Source: Oscillospiraceae bacterium
Lineage (GTDB): Bacteria > Bacillota > Clostridia > Oscillospirales > Ruminococcaceae
Length of the DNA stretch: 64,000 nt
Assembly (NCBI GenBank): GCA_022835495.1
Contig: BQOK01000001.1
Span: forward strand, 3,348,001 to 3,412,000
Reading direction: 5' to 3'
Shown: positions 1-8,654 of the stretch, piece after piece
Position numbering within the stretch: position 1 is the stretch's first letter
Layout: each line of letters begins with the position of its first letter
The notes under the pieces: generated by a model
Databases searched by the model: none
What the model was told of the DNA's origin: nothing
What the model saw: the letters and a program-made list of their open reading frames with translations, nothing else
Made by a program: the position numbers and the translations under genes

Positions 1-677
1 TTCTTTTTGCGGGGCCCCCAGGCAATGAACTGGGGCCGGGCCAGGCAGTTTCCAAGGCACCGGCTCAGCGCAAAGGCCAGCGGCGCGGGCATTTTTTTGT
101 AGCTGTGGTAATCGTCGGCCAGCTGGCCGCGCAGAATGTCCGGCGCGTTGTTTTTAAACCAGGCCACCACGGTGGGGTCAAAGCTCTCCACACAGAAAGG
201 CCCCTCGTACTCCCGCAGCAGCGCCAGGGTCTTCTGGCACAGCTCCCTGTTGCGCGGGCCGCTTTTCAGCTCTACGATCAGCGGCGTTTTGCCCGCCACC
301 ACCGCCAATACCTCGGTGAACAGGGGCATACGCTCCGCGCCGCCGCACAGCTGCATTTTCTGCAGTTCTTCCCAGGTGAACGCGTCCACCCTGCCCTGCA
401 CGCCGGTCACCCGGTCCAGCGTGTCGTCGTGGAACACCACCACCTGGCCGTCTTTCGAAAGCTGCACGTCCAGTTCCATGCCGTACCCCGCCGCCACGGC
501 GGCGGCAAAGGCGGGCAGGCTGTTTTCCGCCACCTGTTTGTCCTGGGTGTGCAGCCCCCGGTGGGCATAGTTCCAGCCCTGGAACGGCGCAAGCTGGGCC
601 GGGCGCACCCGCCCGGGGCGCACAACAAACAGCACCGCCAACACCAGCGCGGCCAGAACGATCAAAATTTCGATCAT
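1..677 (-). CDS. Glycerophosphodiester phosphodiesterase, partial (C-terminus outside window)
   Basis: Hydrolyses glycerophosphodiesters to glycerol-3-phosphate and an alcohol. Reading the minus strand from the ATG at 677 gives an N-terminal membrane anchor (residues 1-20) followed by the GDPD catalytic signature: HRG at 39-41, EN at 51-52, the metal-binding ELD at 68-70 and the general-acid HDD at 83-85. About 225 codons are present and the frame is open to the window edge, so the C-terminal part of the TIM barrel is missing. The anchor suggests an enzyme facing the outer membrane surface. It is divergent from the two-component genes. Family assignment is secure; the exact substrate is unknown. 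Confidence 0.9.
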   Translation of the reverse strand, partial: MIEILIVLAALVLAVLFVVRPGRVRPAQLAPFQGWNYAHRGLHTQDKQVAENSLPAFAAAVAAGYGMELDVQLSKDGQVVVFHDDTLDRVTGVQGRVDAFTWEELQKMQLCGGAERMPLFTEVLAVVAGKTPLIVELKSGPRNRELCQKTLALLREYEGPFCVESFDPTVVAWFKNNAPDILRGQLADDYHSYKKMPAPLAFALSRCLGNCLARPQFIAWGPRKK

Positions 678-771
678 GGTCTTTCTCCCCCTCTCGTTTC
701 ACCATTCTACCGCCGCGCCGCACCGCCGTCAATCCATCCGGCACACATTTTTCCGCCGGCTTTCACATTTT

Positions 772-801
772 TTCCACATCCTGCTTTTATTATGGTACTA
801 T
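772..801 (+). promoter_or_regulatory. Possible sigma-A promoter of the two-component operon
   Basis: A -35-like TTCCAC (772-777) and an extended -10, TGG-TACTAT (793-801), spaced 18 nt. It lies 35 bases upstream of the response-regulator start. The -35 match is weak, so this rests mainly on the extended -10. Confidence 0.4.
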
Positions 802-836
802 AAGAACAAACACACTGCGAGAGGAGGATCCGTACC

Positions 837-1523
837 ATGGCAAAAATTCTCATCGTGGACGACGAGCCCCGCATCCGCGAACTCATCCGCGCCCACCTGG
901 AACACGACGGCTTTGTCTGCGAGGAAGCCAGCGACGGGGGCGCCGCCCTGGCCGCGCTGAGCCTGGGGGGCATCGACCTTGTGATCCTGGATATCATGAT
1001 GCCCTTTGTAGACGGCATGACCTGCCTGAAAGAGATGCGCAGCCGCAAGATCACCACCCCGGTCATCATACTCACCGCCCGCGCCGAGGAATACGATAAG
1101 CTGGCGGGCCTGGAGGGCGGCGCCGACGACTACGTGGTAAAGCCCTTCAGCCCCCGCGAGCTGGTGGCCCGGGTCAAGGCGGTGCTGGCCCGCACCATGC
1201 CCCGCCCCGAGGCCGCGGGCGGGGTCTACACCTTCGGCGGCCTTTCCATCGACGAGGCGAGCCACAGCGTAAAAGTGGACGGGCAGGAGGCCGCCCTCAC
1301 CCCCAAGGAATTTGACCTGCTGGTGTTCCTGGCCTCCAACAAGGGGCTTGCGCTCTCCCGCGAGCGCATTCTGCAAAAAGTCTGGAACTACGACTATTAC
1401 GGCGAGGACCGCACCGTCGACACCCACATCAAAATGCTGCGCGGCCATTTGGGCCGCTACCGCGAGGCCATTGTGACCGTGTGGGGTATCGGCTATAAAT
1501 TCGACCCGGATGGGGTAAAGTGA
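837..1523 (+). CDS. OmpR/PhoB-family response regulator
   Basis: DNA-binding response regulator of 228 residues. Receiver domain at about 1-115 with the acidic pair D8-D9, phospho-acceptor D52 in LVILDIMMP, and the conserved Lys in VVKPFSP. Winged-helix C-terminal domain at about 128-226, ending in the typical TVDTHIKMLR...GIGYKF pattern. The ATG is preceded by a strong GAGAGGAGG Shine-Dalgarno. The sensor kinase gene starts 13 bases downstream, so the two form one operon. The signal sensed and the genes controlled cannot be read from the sequence. Confidence 0.95.
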   Translation: MAKILIVDDEPRIRELIRAHLEHDGFVCEEASDGGAALAALSLGGIDLVILDIMMPFVDGMTCLKEMRSRKITTPVIILTARAEEYDKLAGLEGGADDYVVKPFSPRELVARVKAVLARTMPRPEAAGGVYTFGGLSIDEASHSVKVDGQEAALTPKEFDLLVFLASNKGLALSRERILQKVWNYDYYGEDRTVDTHIKMLRGHLGRYREAIVTVWGIGYKFDPDGVK

Positions 1524-1536
1524 GAGGGCGCGCATC

Positions 1537-3090
1537 TTGAAACAGGCAGTCAAACAGGCGGTTAAAAAGCCGCCGAAAAAAGATCACCCCTTCTGGGGCC
1601 TGCGCGCAAAGCTCATGCTGTTCATGTGCCTGTTCAGCGCCTTTGTGCTGGGGCTGGTGTGGTTTTTCTCCACCCAGCTGCTCCAGCCGCTCTACAACCG
1701 CTACATCTACACCCACCTCTCGGCCCAGGTGAACACCCTCGCCGCCCTCATCGAGGCCAGCGAGGACCCCATCAGCCGCCGGCCCCTGCAGCTTTCCGGC
1801 TCACGGGTGCAGCTCAACTGGGATTTCTGGAACCAGGTCAACGCCCTGGCCGCCGAGGGCAAGCTGGATTTCCACAACAGCTGTGTCGACATTGCCGACA
1901 GCACCCTGCAATACGTGATCGGCTTCGAGGGGCTGTATCCCTGCCTGCTGCACGAAACCAGCGGCAGCCTGCGCAACTGGGTGGTGGGCGAGAACGAGTT
2001 CGACACCAGCAACATGATCGCAATCCGCCGCATCGTGGCCGAGCAGGGCAGCTGCAACGTCACGGTCAACGGCGCGGGCGACACCCAGCAGCTGGTGGTG
2101 GGCAAGCGGGCCTCCAACGGCGAAAACGGCAACTACACCGTGATCCTGTCCGCCAGCCTGGCCCGGGTGGGCGAGGCGGCCGTGGTCATGGGCAAGCTCA
2201 TGCCCGTGCTGCTGGCGGTGCTGCTGGCGTTCTCGGTGGGCGGGGCCTGGTGGTTCAGCCGGTGGTTTACCCGCCCGCTCACCAAGCTCAGCCATGCCGC
2301 CCGCCAAATGGCCGACGGTAATTACAAGGTGCGGGTGGACGTTCCCACCACCGACGAGATCGGCCTGCTGGCGCAGGACTTCAACCACATGGCCGGCCAG
2401 GTGAACCGGGCGGCCCAGCTTCAGCGCGACCTTCTGGCAAACGTCAGCCACGACCTGCGCACCCCCCTCACCCTCATCAAGGGCTATGCCGAAACCGTGC
2501 GGGATCTCACCGGCAGCGAGCCGGAAAAGCGCACCGAACAGCTCAACGTGATCGTGGACGAAACCGACCGGCTGTCGGGCCTGGTGAACAGTGTGATGGA
2601 GCTCTCCAAGGTTTCCAGCGGCACCGACCAGCCCCAGCGCGTCACCTTTGACATCGCGCAGCTGTGCGAAGAGGTCGCCCAGCGGTACGATGCCCTCTGC
2701 GCGCAGAACGGCTGCCGCCTCCAGCTCCAGGCCGCCGCCCCCTGCGACGTTCTGGCCGACCCCGCCATGATGGAGCGGGTGCTCCACAACCTTTTGGGCA
2801 ACGCCCTGCACCACATCGGCGAGGACGGGATCTTCCTTTTGCGGGTGCTGCCCCTTGCGGGCGGCGGCGCGCGGGTGGAGGTGGAGGACCACGGCGCGGG
2901 CATCGCCGCCGAGGACCTGCCCTATATCTTCGACCGCTACTACCGCAGCCGCAGCGACGCGGGCAAGGTGGGCACTGGCCTGGGCCTTTCCATCACCAAG
3001 GCCATCCTGCAAAGCCACGGCTTCCGCTTTGGGGTCGACAGCACGCTCGGCCAGGGCAGCGTGTTCTGGTTCGAGGCCAAAAACAGCTGA
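1537..3090 (+). CDS. Sensor histidine kinase (HAMP, HisKA, HATPase_c)
   Basis: Membrane sensor of 517 residues partnering the response regulator just upstream. A TM helix at about 25-47, an extracytoplasmic sensing region of about 150 residues, a second TM near 215-240, a HAMP linker, then a dimerisation domain with the phospho-acceptor His305 in SHDLRTPLT. The ATPase part has the N-box NLLGNALHH, the G1 box DHGAGI and the G2 box GTGLGLSI. It starts at a TTG (1537) with GAGAGGG about 8 bases upstream; no better ATG exists. Architecture matches PhoR/VanS-like kinases. The sensing domain is not one I recognise. Confidence 0.93.
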   Translation: MKQAVKQAVKKPPKKDHPFWGLRAKLMLFMCLFSAFVLGLVWFFSTQLLQPLYNRYIYTHLSAQVNTLAALIEASEDPISRRPLQLSGSRVQLNWDFWNQVNALAAEGKLDFHNSCVDIADSTLQYVIGFEGLYPCLLHETSGSLRNWVVGENEFDTSNMIAIRRIVAEQGSCNVTVNGAGDTQQLVVGKRASNGENGNYTVILSASLARVGEAAVVMGKLMPVLLAVLLAFSVGGAWWFSRWFTRPLTKLSHAARQMADGNYKVRVDVPTTDEIGLLAQDFNHMAGQVNRAAQLQRDLLANVSHDLRTPLTLIKGYAETVRDLTGSEPEKRTEQLNVIVDETDRLSGLVNSVMELSKVSSGTDQPQRVTFDIAQLCEEVAQRYDALCAQNGCRLQLQAAAPCDVLADPAMMERVLHNLLGNALHHIGEDGIFLLRVLPLAGGGARVEVEDHGAGIAAEDLPYIFDRYYRSRSDAGKVGTGLGLSITKAILQSHGFRFGVDSTLGQGSVFWFEAKNS

Positions 3091-3125
3091 GCCCCTCCTC
3101 CCGGCTTCTTTCTCCCTGTTTTCCG

Positions 3126-3158
3126 GCCGCCGCCCCAGCCTGGGGCGGCGGCTTTTTT
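3126..3158 (+). terminator. Intrinsic terminator of the two-component operon
   Basis: A perfect 12-bp stem (3126-3137 with 3141-3152), a GCC loop, then six T (3153-3158). It sits 35 bases after the kinase stop codon. Its T-tract overlaps the -35 of the next gene's promoter. Confidence 0.9.
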
Positions 3159-3185
3159 GCATTTTTCGCCCGGGCATGCAATAAT
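3157..3185 (+). promoter_or_regulatory. Probable promoter of the sigma-factor operon
   Basis: TTGCAT (3157-3162), a 17-nt spacer, and an extended -10 TGC-AATAAT (3177-3185). It starts inside the T-run of the preceding terminator, a compact arrangement. The sigma gene follows 44 bases downstream. Confidence 0.55.
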
Positions 3186-3228
3186 AGGGCAGGTAACTTT
3201 GTATCCCATACAGAAAGGGGGCGCCGGG

Positions 3229-3717
3229 ATGGAGGCTGCTGCGGCCGCCGTGCTGGCCCCGGAAGAGGCCGTGGAGGCATACGGCCCTCTGGTGCTGCGC
3301 ACCGCTTACACCCTGGTGAAGAATCCGCAGGATGCGGAGGATATCGCCCAAGAAGTTTTTTTGAGCCTGGTAAAAAACGCCCCGGCCTTCGAGAGCCCGG
3401 AGCATCAAAAAGCCTGGCTTCTTCGCTGCGCCATCAACCGGTGCAAAAGCCATTTCCGCAGCGCCTGGCAGCGCCGCACCGGCCCTCTGGACGAGGGCCT
3501 CGCCGCCCCCTTCACCCCCGAGGAGGCAGGCGTGGTGGAGGCGGTGGCAAAGCTCCCTCTCAAATACCGGCAGGTCATCTACCTGCACTACATCGAGGGC
3601 TATTCCACCGCCGAGATCGCCGGCCTGCTGGGGCTGAACCAGAACACCGTGCTCAGCCAGCTTTCCCGCGGCCGGGCCCTGCTTAAAACCGCCCTGAAAG
3701 GAGACTTCGAGCCATGA
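3229..3717 (+). CDS. ECF-type RNA polymerase sigma factor
   Basis: Sigma-70-family protein of 162 residues with only regions 2 and 4. Region 2 at about 20-85 contains the DAEDIAQEVFL motif that contacts core polymerase. Region 4 at about 105-155 is a helix-turn-helix (YSTAEIAGLLGLNQNTVLSQ). The frame extends to 3157, but the ATG at 3229 is preceded by AGAAAGGGGG at the right distance and gives the normal ECF length. Its stop overlaps the start of the next gene by four bases (ATGA), so translation is probably coupled to its regulator. Confidence 0.9.
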   Translation: MEAAAAAVLAPEEAVEAYGPLVLRTAYTLVKNPQDAEDIAQEVFLSLVKNAPAFESPEHQKAWLLRCAINRCKSHFRSAWQRRTGPLDEGLAAPFTPEEAGVVEAVAKLPLKYRQVIYLHYIEGYSTAEIAGLLGLNQNTVLSQLSRGRALLKTALKGDFEP

Positions 3718-5150
3718 GCAATTTAGAGCATTACCGCAGCGCCATGGCCAAGGTCACCCCCGGCGAAGGCTGGAAGGCCGCCACCCTGGCAAAAATGGCC
3801 GAGGCACAAAAGGAGCCCGGCGGAGCAGGGCAGCCCGGCACCCGCACCCCCCCAGTCCTCCGCTGGCGCAAAGCCGCGCTGCCACTGGCGGCAGCCGCCG
3901 CCTTCGCCCTTGTGGCCGTGCCCGCGGCCCTGCGCAGCGGCCTGCTGAACCCGGGCGCCGCGGCCGGCGAGCCCCAGCTTGCCGCCGCAAACGATTGCGC
4001 ACCCGCCGCCGGCTCGCCCGAAGCCGGCGTGCCCGAGGCCGCTCCCCGCGTTTCCGGCGGGACCGCCAAGACCGACGGCTCCGGCTTTGACCTGGGCCGG
4101 GTGGACGGCCGCCCCGTGCTCGTCTGGGGCGAAACCGGTTCCGGCGGCATGGGCAGCGAAGTCGTCTATCTCGCAAAAACCGCCGGCGAATTAAAAACCG
4201 CCAACCCCACCTATAACCTGCCGCAGGAGAGCCTGCCCGCCGAGCTGCCGGTCTGGTACGCCCAAAGCGGGCAGCAGGGCAGCCAGGCGTTGGAAGCCCT
4301 GCTGCAAAAAGCCGCCGACGCGCTGGGCCTGCCCCTGTGGCTGGAGGATGCCGACGAAGCCCCTCAGGGCTACCCCACCCCCCAGCTCTGGCCCTATTCC
4401 TGCACCGGCCGCCTGGTGAACGCCGACCTGTGGCAGGACCAGCTGCCCGCCCAGGAACAGCCCGCGGGCTCCGCCCTGTGGCGGCTCAGCGCCTCGGGCA
4501 CCCAGCTCACCCTGCAAAACCTCTCCTCTGCAGGCAGCGACGAAACCCAGTACGCCAGCCTCTCCGCCGTCCGCCAAGCCGACGACGCGGCCCTTGCGCA
4601 GTTTGCCGGGCTGGCGGGGCTGCAAACGCCTGCCTGGCAAACGCCGGGCGCGTCTTACACCTATGCGGGCAAAGCCATTTACGAGGACCACTTTTATTAC
4701 GAGGCGGGCGGCGAGGCCGACACCATCAGCCAAAAGCTGTTCAACTACAGCTTCAAGCGGGTCTACGGCTTACTGGGCGCGGGCGGCGAATTGCGGCTTG
4801 CCCGCCTGGCCCTCCCCCCCGAAACCCAGGTGGTGGCCACCTATCCCCTGCGCACCCTGGAGGACGCGCAGGCCGCCCTGCAGGCCCGGCTGGACGCCGA
4901 GCTGCAAAACGGCTGGCGGGATTACGCCCTTTCTTCCGGCGACCTGGTCGCCTGGGAGCTGGAATACGACCAGGACCCCATGAACCCCTACATCCAGCCG
5001 GTGTACGTGTTCACCCTCAAAACGCCCCTCACCCCCGCCCAGGCCTACTACGATTTTGCGGGCAGCGAACAGTACGCCTGCTACGTCAAATACAAGGTCA
5101 GCGCCCTGCCCGAACGCTACTGCGTGGAATGGGCCGACCATTTCAACTGA
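3714..5150 (+). CDS. Membrane-anchored protein of unknown family, probable sigma-factor partner
   Basis: A 478-residue protein translated from a start overlapping the sigma-factor stop, the usual place for an anti-sigma factor. Residues 1-45 are predicted cytoplasmic, about 50-72 form one TM helix (Ala/Leu-rich after RWRK), and 75-478 would be extracytoplasmic. I see no HxxxCxxC zinc anti-sigma motif in the N-terminus. The extracellular part has an Ala/Pro-rich linker followed by a region rich in Tyr, Gln and Asp. An anti-sigma role is inferred from position and topology only. Confidence 0.75.
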   Translation: MSNLEHYRSAMAKVTPGEGWKAATLAKMAEAQKEPGGAGQPGTRTPPVLRWRKAALPLAAAAAFALVAVPAALRSGLLNPGAAAGEPQLAAANDCAPAAGSPEAGVPEAAPRVSGGTAKTDGSGFDLGRVDGRPVLVWGETGSGGMGSEVVYLAKTAGELKTANPTYNLPQESLPAELPVWYAQSGQQGSQALEALLQKAADALGLPLWLEDADEAPQGYPTPQLWPYSCTGRLVNADLWQDQLPAQEQPAGSALWRLSASGTQLTLQNLSSAGSDETQYASLSAVRQADDAALAQFAGLAGLQTPAWQTPGASYTYAGKAIYEDHFYYEAGGEADTISQKLFNYSFKRVYGLLGAGGELRLARLALPPETQVVATYPLRTLEDAQAALQARLDAELQNGWRDYALSSGDLVAWELEYDQDPMNPYIQPVYVFTLKTPLTPAQAYYDFAGSEQYACYVKYKVSALPERYCVEWADHFN

Positions 5151-5191
5151 TTCCGCCCTTGTGCAGCATGCTCCGCCGCTGTTTTGGCGGC

Positions 5192-5228
5192 AAAGAAGCC
5201 CGGAACGCCAAGCGTTCCGGGCTTCTTT
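5192..5228. terminator. Bidirectional intrinsic terminator
   Basis: A perfect 16-bp inverted repeat (5192-5207 with 5213-5228) bounded by A/T runs, between the convergent sigma-partner and CPBP protease genes. It can stop transcription from both sides. Confidence 0.88.
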
Positions 5229-5247
5229 ATTGGATTGGGGCCGCGGT

Positions 5248-6171
5248 TCACGCCTCGTTTGGCAGCTGCGCGGCCGCTTTGGCCGGGGCTTCGCCCTTGG
5301 GCCAGAATTTCCATGCCAGCGCGATGCTCACCACCAAAAGAAGGGTCACGTACAGCCCGCCCTCGGCGCCGAAATTTCCGCCGTTCCAAATGTTCGCGCG
5401 GGTCAGCTCCCCCGAGATCAGGCTGGCGGCGTTGGTGTCGGTGCCGCTCACAAGAACGCCGAACACGTTGCCCTGGAAAAAGTTCCAGGTGATGTGGTAG
5501 CCAATGGCCGCCGCCAGGCTGCCGCTGCGCAGGGTGACCAGCGCGAACAGCACCCCCACCAGAATGATGTTCAGGCAGGGCAGCAGGCCGAAGCCCGGGT
5601 TTGCAAAGTGCAGAAGGCCAAACAGCACGCTGGGAACCAGCACCACCGCCGCCGCGGGCACACGGCCGGCCAAAGCTCCCTGCAGCACGCCACGGCACAG
5701 GGTCTCCTCGGTAATGCCCACCGTGATGAACAGCACCAGGTAGACCGCCAGCATGGGCGAAAAGCCAAAGCCGGTAAAGCGCATGTCGCCAAAGCCGTAC
5801 AGCATGGCGGCCACCACCGCCATGGACGCCGCGCCCGCCAAAAGCCCGGCGCCCAACTGGCGCAGGCCTTTGCCGCCCACCCCAAAGCAAAGCTTTACGC
5901 CCCGCTTTTTGTTCAGGGCCGCAAACAGCGCCGCCAGGGCCCAGGCGGCCACCAGGTTCACCACCGCCAACAGGATGTAGTTCAGCCCCATGAGGCCGGG
6001 CCAGGCCCGCACGCCCTCCACCCCGCCCAGCAAAAACAGCAGCAGGGGGTTCACTACCATGGAAAGCGCCATGGTCACCGCCTGGCTCACCGCAAAATAA
6101 ACCACCATGTAAAGGGCCATCTGCCAGCCGCTGCGCAGGCAGCCGTCCGGCGAAAAAAATATCTTTTTCAT
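5248..6171 (-). CDS. CPBP-family intramembrane metalloprotease
   Basis: Polytopic membrane protein of 307 residues with about eight hydrophobic segments. It carries the CPBP (Abi/CAAX-processing) signature: EExxxR in ITEETLCRGVL and FxxxH in LFGLLHFAN, the glutamates and histidine expected to bind zinc. The frame reaches 6225, but the ATG at 6171 has AGGAGA about 10 bases upstream and begins with the natural MKKIFFS. It is the last gene of the minus-strand series after PspC. Family members process prenylated proteins or bacteriocin-like peptides; the substrate here is unknown. Confidence 0.88.
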   Translation of the reverse strand: MKKIFFSPDGCLRSGWQMALYMVVYFAVSQAVTMALSMVVNPLLLFLLGGVEGVRAWPGLMGLNYILLAVVNLVAAWALAALFAALNKKRGVKLCFGVGGKGLRQLGAGLLAGAASMAVVAAMLYGFGDMRFTGFGFSPMLAVYLVLFITVGITEETLCRGVLQGALAGRVPAAAVVLVPSVLFGLLHFANPGFGLLPCLNIILVGVLFALVTLRSGSLAAAIGYHITWNFFQGNVFGVLVSGTDTNAASLISGELTRANIWNGGNFGAEGGLYVTLLLVVSIALAWKFWPKGEAPAKAAAQLPNEA

Positions 6172-6267
6172 TGGATCCGCATCTCCTTTTCCATAGGCCC
6201 GGCGCGCCGGGCCGCAAAGCGGCACAGGGCGGCAGCCTGCGCCGCCCTGTGCCGGGCCGTTTTGGGG

Positions 6268-6459
6268 TTATTCCAGCGGGGGCTCGGGCATGATGATGGC
6301 CGCCACAATGTAGGCAACCAGGCCGGTGCCCCACACAGCGGTCAGCACCGCCGTGCCCAAACGCACCAGGGTCACGTCCACATTCAGGTATTCGGCCAGG
6401 CCGCTGCACACCCCGCAGATCATTTTGGTATGGCCCTTCGTCAAACGTTTTGGTTCCAT
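6268..6459 (-). CDS. PspC-domain small membrane protein
   Basis: A 63-residue protein whose whole length matches a PspC domain: a basic amphipathic N-terminus with ICGVCSGLAEYLNVDVTLVRL, then one TM helix (about 36-58). PspC proteins belong to envelope-stress responses. An AGGAGAGAG Shine-Dalgarno precedes the ATG. It lies between the DUF4097 gene and the CPBP protease on the same strand. Confidence 0.9.
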   Translation of the reverse strand: MEPKRLTKGHTKMICGVCSGLAEYLNVDVTLVRLGTAVLTAVWGTGLVAYIVAAIIMPEPPLE

Positions 6460-6496
6460 AATTCACTCTCTCCTTTTTAATTGTATGGGTCGGGGT

Positions 6497-7450
6497 TCAC
6501 TCAAATGCCACTTCCACGCTGCCCACGCTGCAGTCCACGTCAAACATCGTGGCCGCGTGGGAATTGTGCTTCACACTGCTGCTCAAAGCGCTGTAGTTGT
6601 CGCCGTCGATGCTCACGCTGCCCATGCTGCACTCGATCTTGTAGCCGTAGTCGGCGGGCTTCGGGGTGAGCAGGTAAATGTAGCCCGCCTGAGCGTCCAG
6701 CTCCGCTTTCTGGGTCACCTCGCCCTGCACCGAAATGCTTCCCGCCTCGGCGGTCAGCTCCAGCTTGCGGGCCCATACCCCGGTCAGATCCACCGCGCCT
6801 GCGCCCGCGGTGGCCTCCAGCTTATCCGCCGAAAGCCCGCTGCCGGTGATGCCGCCCGCGCCGACCATCAGTTCGATCTCGGTAAACTGCGCGCCCTCCG
6901 GCAGCAGGACGTACAGCGTGCCGGCCACCGTGCGCCGGTGGTTCGTTTCCACCTTCCAGGTGGAGCCGTCCATCCGGGTGGTCAGAGTGCCCACGTCCCC
7001 CTCGGCGTAAAGGCCAAAGCCCTCCGCCGGGATGATCTGTATCTCCTTGGTGCCGCTCAGCTCAAATTCCAGCTTGGTGGCCTTCGCCACCGTTTCCGGG
7101 GCCCGGTTCTCCAGCCCGTTATAGCTGCCCAGCCGCTGGCGCAGCTCGGTGGCGCCGGGCGCCGTGGGCGCGGTGGGCGCTTGCGGCGGTTCCGGGGCTT
7201 CGGGGGCCTCGGGGGCCTCGGGGGCCGCCCAGCCGCCGTGGTGCTCCCCGGCGTAATACTCACCCCAGTCGCTCACGTAGCTGTCGTTCCAGCCCAGCAG
7301 CTGCACGCCGTAGCGCCCGTTGCCCACGCTGGTGTAGCGCATCGCCTCGCTCCAGCTTCCGCCCAGCGCCGTGCCCATCACCATGCACAGAATGCCCGGC
7401 ACCAGGAATACGGCGGCAAGGCCCGCGCAGACCCGAATAAAGTTTTTCAT
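6497..7450 (-). CDS. DUF4097-type beta-helix protein with N-terminal membrane anchor
   Basis: A 317-residue protein. Residues 3-28 form a TM/signal-anchor helix; about 75-95 is an Ala/Pro/Glu linker; about 130-317 consists of repeated short beta-strands (patterns such as GSISVQGEV, AGAGAVDLTG, GSVSIDGD) typical of the DUF4097 putative adhesin fold. The ATG at 7450 has AAGGAGG about 10 bases upstream, preferred to the 9-codon longer frame. It starts just after the DUF1700 stop codon, so the two are co-transcribed. This gene pair with PadR is a recurring arrangement in Firmicutes. Confidence 0.82.
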   Translation of the reverse strand: MKNFIRVCAGLAAVFLVPGILCMVMGTALGGSWSEAMRYTSVGNGRYGVQLLGWNDSYVSDWGEYYAGEHHGGWAAPEAPEAPEAPEPPQAPTAPTAPGATELRQRLGSYNGLENRAPETVAKATKLEFELSGTKEIQIIPAEGFGLYAEGDVGTLTTRMDGSTWKVETNHRRTVAGTLYVLLPEGAQFTEIELMVGAGGITGSGLSADKLEATAGAGAVDLTGVWARKLELTAEAGSISVQGEVTQKAELDAQAGYIYLLTPKPADYGYKIECSMGSVSIDGDNYSALSSSVKHNSHAATMFDVDCSVGSVEVAFE

Positions 7451-7454
7451 CCCC

Positions 7455-8285
7455 TCACGCCTCCTTCCGGCGGCCAAACAGCCAGTTGATCGCTTTTTTC
7501 AGCCCGCGCCACAGCGCGGGGATCGCCCTGAAGTTGAACCACAGCCCGCCCGCGATCAGCAGCACGCCCAGCGCCGCAGCCGCAAGGCACAGGCCCACGG
7601 TGATCAGGCCCACCGGAATGCCCGCGGCAAAGGCCGCGGAGGCGTTGGCCGCCAGCACCGCGATCACCGCCACAATGGTGGCGCCCCCCGCAATCACCAG
7701 CGCAAACCCAACGCACAGAAAGCCGAACAGCACGCCCAGCGCGCCGGTGAGCAGCCCGCCCCACAGGGGCAGCAGCAGCACCGCCAGCACGATCAGCAGG
7801 ATCGCGTTGTTGCTCAGGCGGCGGGGCTGCGCGCCGCCCGGGTGCGGCGTGTATTGGGGCACAGCCTGCGCCGCCGCCCCCATGCCCGCCGGCCGCGGCC
7901 GGGCATACACCGGCAGCGGGATCTGGTGCTCGGGCTGCGCCTGCCGCGGGGGTTCTTCTTCCGCCTGGGGCTGTTCCTGCGGCTTGCCGGCGGCCCAGTC
8001 CGGCCCTTCCAGGGTCAGCTCAGGCGCGGGGCCAGCCTGCGGCTCCTGCCGCGGCGCGGCGGGCTGTTCCGTCTCCTGCTCGGCGCGGCTGCCCGGCACG
8101 TTTGCCTTAATAATGGCCGCCACCTTTTCGGGGCTGCCCAGCTCGGCCAGTACCGCCTCTTCCTGTTCGGGGCCGGCCTCGCTGAAATATTCTTCATAAA
8201 ACTGGATGGCCTCGGTCCGCTCTTCCTCGGTCACCTGCGCCAGCAGCGCCTTGTCCAGCCGCTGCAAAAATTCTTCCCTGGTCAC
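7455..8285 (-). CDS. DUF1700-family membrane protein
   Basis: A 276-residue protein. The N-terminal 55 residues (MTREEFLQRLDKALL...YEEYFSEAG) are the cytoplasmic helical DUF1700 signature. A Gln/Glu/Pro-rich linker follows (about 70-130), then four or so TM segments (about 150-255). Its start overlaps the PadR stop by four bases. DUF1700 genes are commonly found directly after PadR repressors and before DUF4097 genes; the biochemical function is unknown. Confidence 0.85.
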   Translation of the reverse strand: MTREEFLQRLDKALLAQVTEEERTEAIQFYEEYFSEAGPEQEEAVLAELGSPEKVAAIIKANVPGSRAEQETEQPAAPRQEPQAGPAPELTLEGPDWAAGKPQEQPQAEEEPPRQAQPEHQIPLPVYARPRPAGMGAAAQAVPQYTPHPGGAQPRRLSNNAILLIVLAVLLLPLWGGLLTGALGVLFGFLCVGFALVIAGGATIVAVIAVLAANASAAFAAGIPVGLITVGLCLAAAALGVLLIAGGLWFNFRAIPALWRGLKKAINWLFGRRKEA

Positions 8286-8602
8286 TGCGCTTCCCCCTCT
8301 CCCAACAGCATTGCGTCGATCTTTGTTTTATAATCGATCCAGTCCGCCCGGTATTGCTCCAGCGCCTCGCCGCCCGGCTCGGTCAGCCGGTAATAGCGCC
8401 GGTTGCGCCCCGCAAATTCCTGATCGTAGGTCTCCAGATACCCCTCTTTTTGCAAGCGCCGCAGCACCGGGTACAAAGTGCTTTCGCTCACCACCATAAT
8501 CTGGCGCACATCCTGCGTGATGCGGTAGCCATAGGTCGGCTCCCGCGCCGCCGTGCTCAGCACCAGCGCATCCAGCAGGGCCGCCCCCGTATTGAACGCC
8601 AT
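8282..8602 (-). CDS. PadR-family transcriptional regulator
   Basis: A 106-residue winged-helix repressor. Residues 10-80 hold the PadR DNA-binding domain (YGYRITQDVRQIMVVSESTLYPVLRRLQKEGYL), and a C-terminal helix mediates dimerisation. It heads the operon PadR-DUF1700-DUF4097-PspC-CPBP. A consensus promoter with an overlapping dyad lies about 30 bases upstream, so autoregulation is likely. AAAGGAGG precedes the start. Confidence 0.93.
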   Translation of the reverse strand: MAFNTGAALLDALVLSTAAREPTYGYRITQDVRQIMVVSESTLYPVLRRLQKEGYLETYDQEFAGRNRRYYRLTEPGGEALEQYRADWIDYKTKIDAMLLGEGEAQ

Positions 8603-8631
8603 GCCCTCGCCTCCTTTGTTGTGTCTGTAGC

Positions 8632-8654
8632 AATATTATATTTCGTATAATATT
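8632..8654. promoter_or_regulatory. Candidate PadR operator (9-bp inverted repeat)
   Basis: AATATTATA (8632-8640) and TATAATATT (8646-8654) are perfect inverted repeats separated by five bases. The dyad covers the -10 element and half of the spacer of the padR promoter. Its position over the promoter suggests repression; binding by this PadR is inferred. Confidence 0.5.

Noticed and set aside
1801-3588. Minus-strand frame of 595 codons over the histidine kinase and sigma factor
   Set aside because: Antisense to clearly functional genes, low-complexity composition, no ribosome site.
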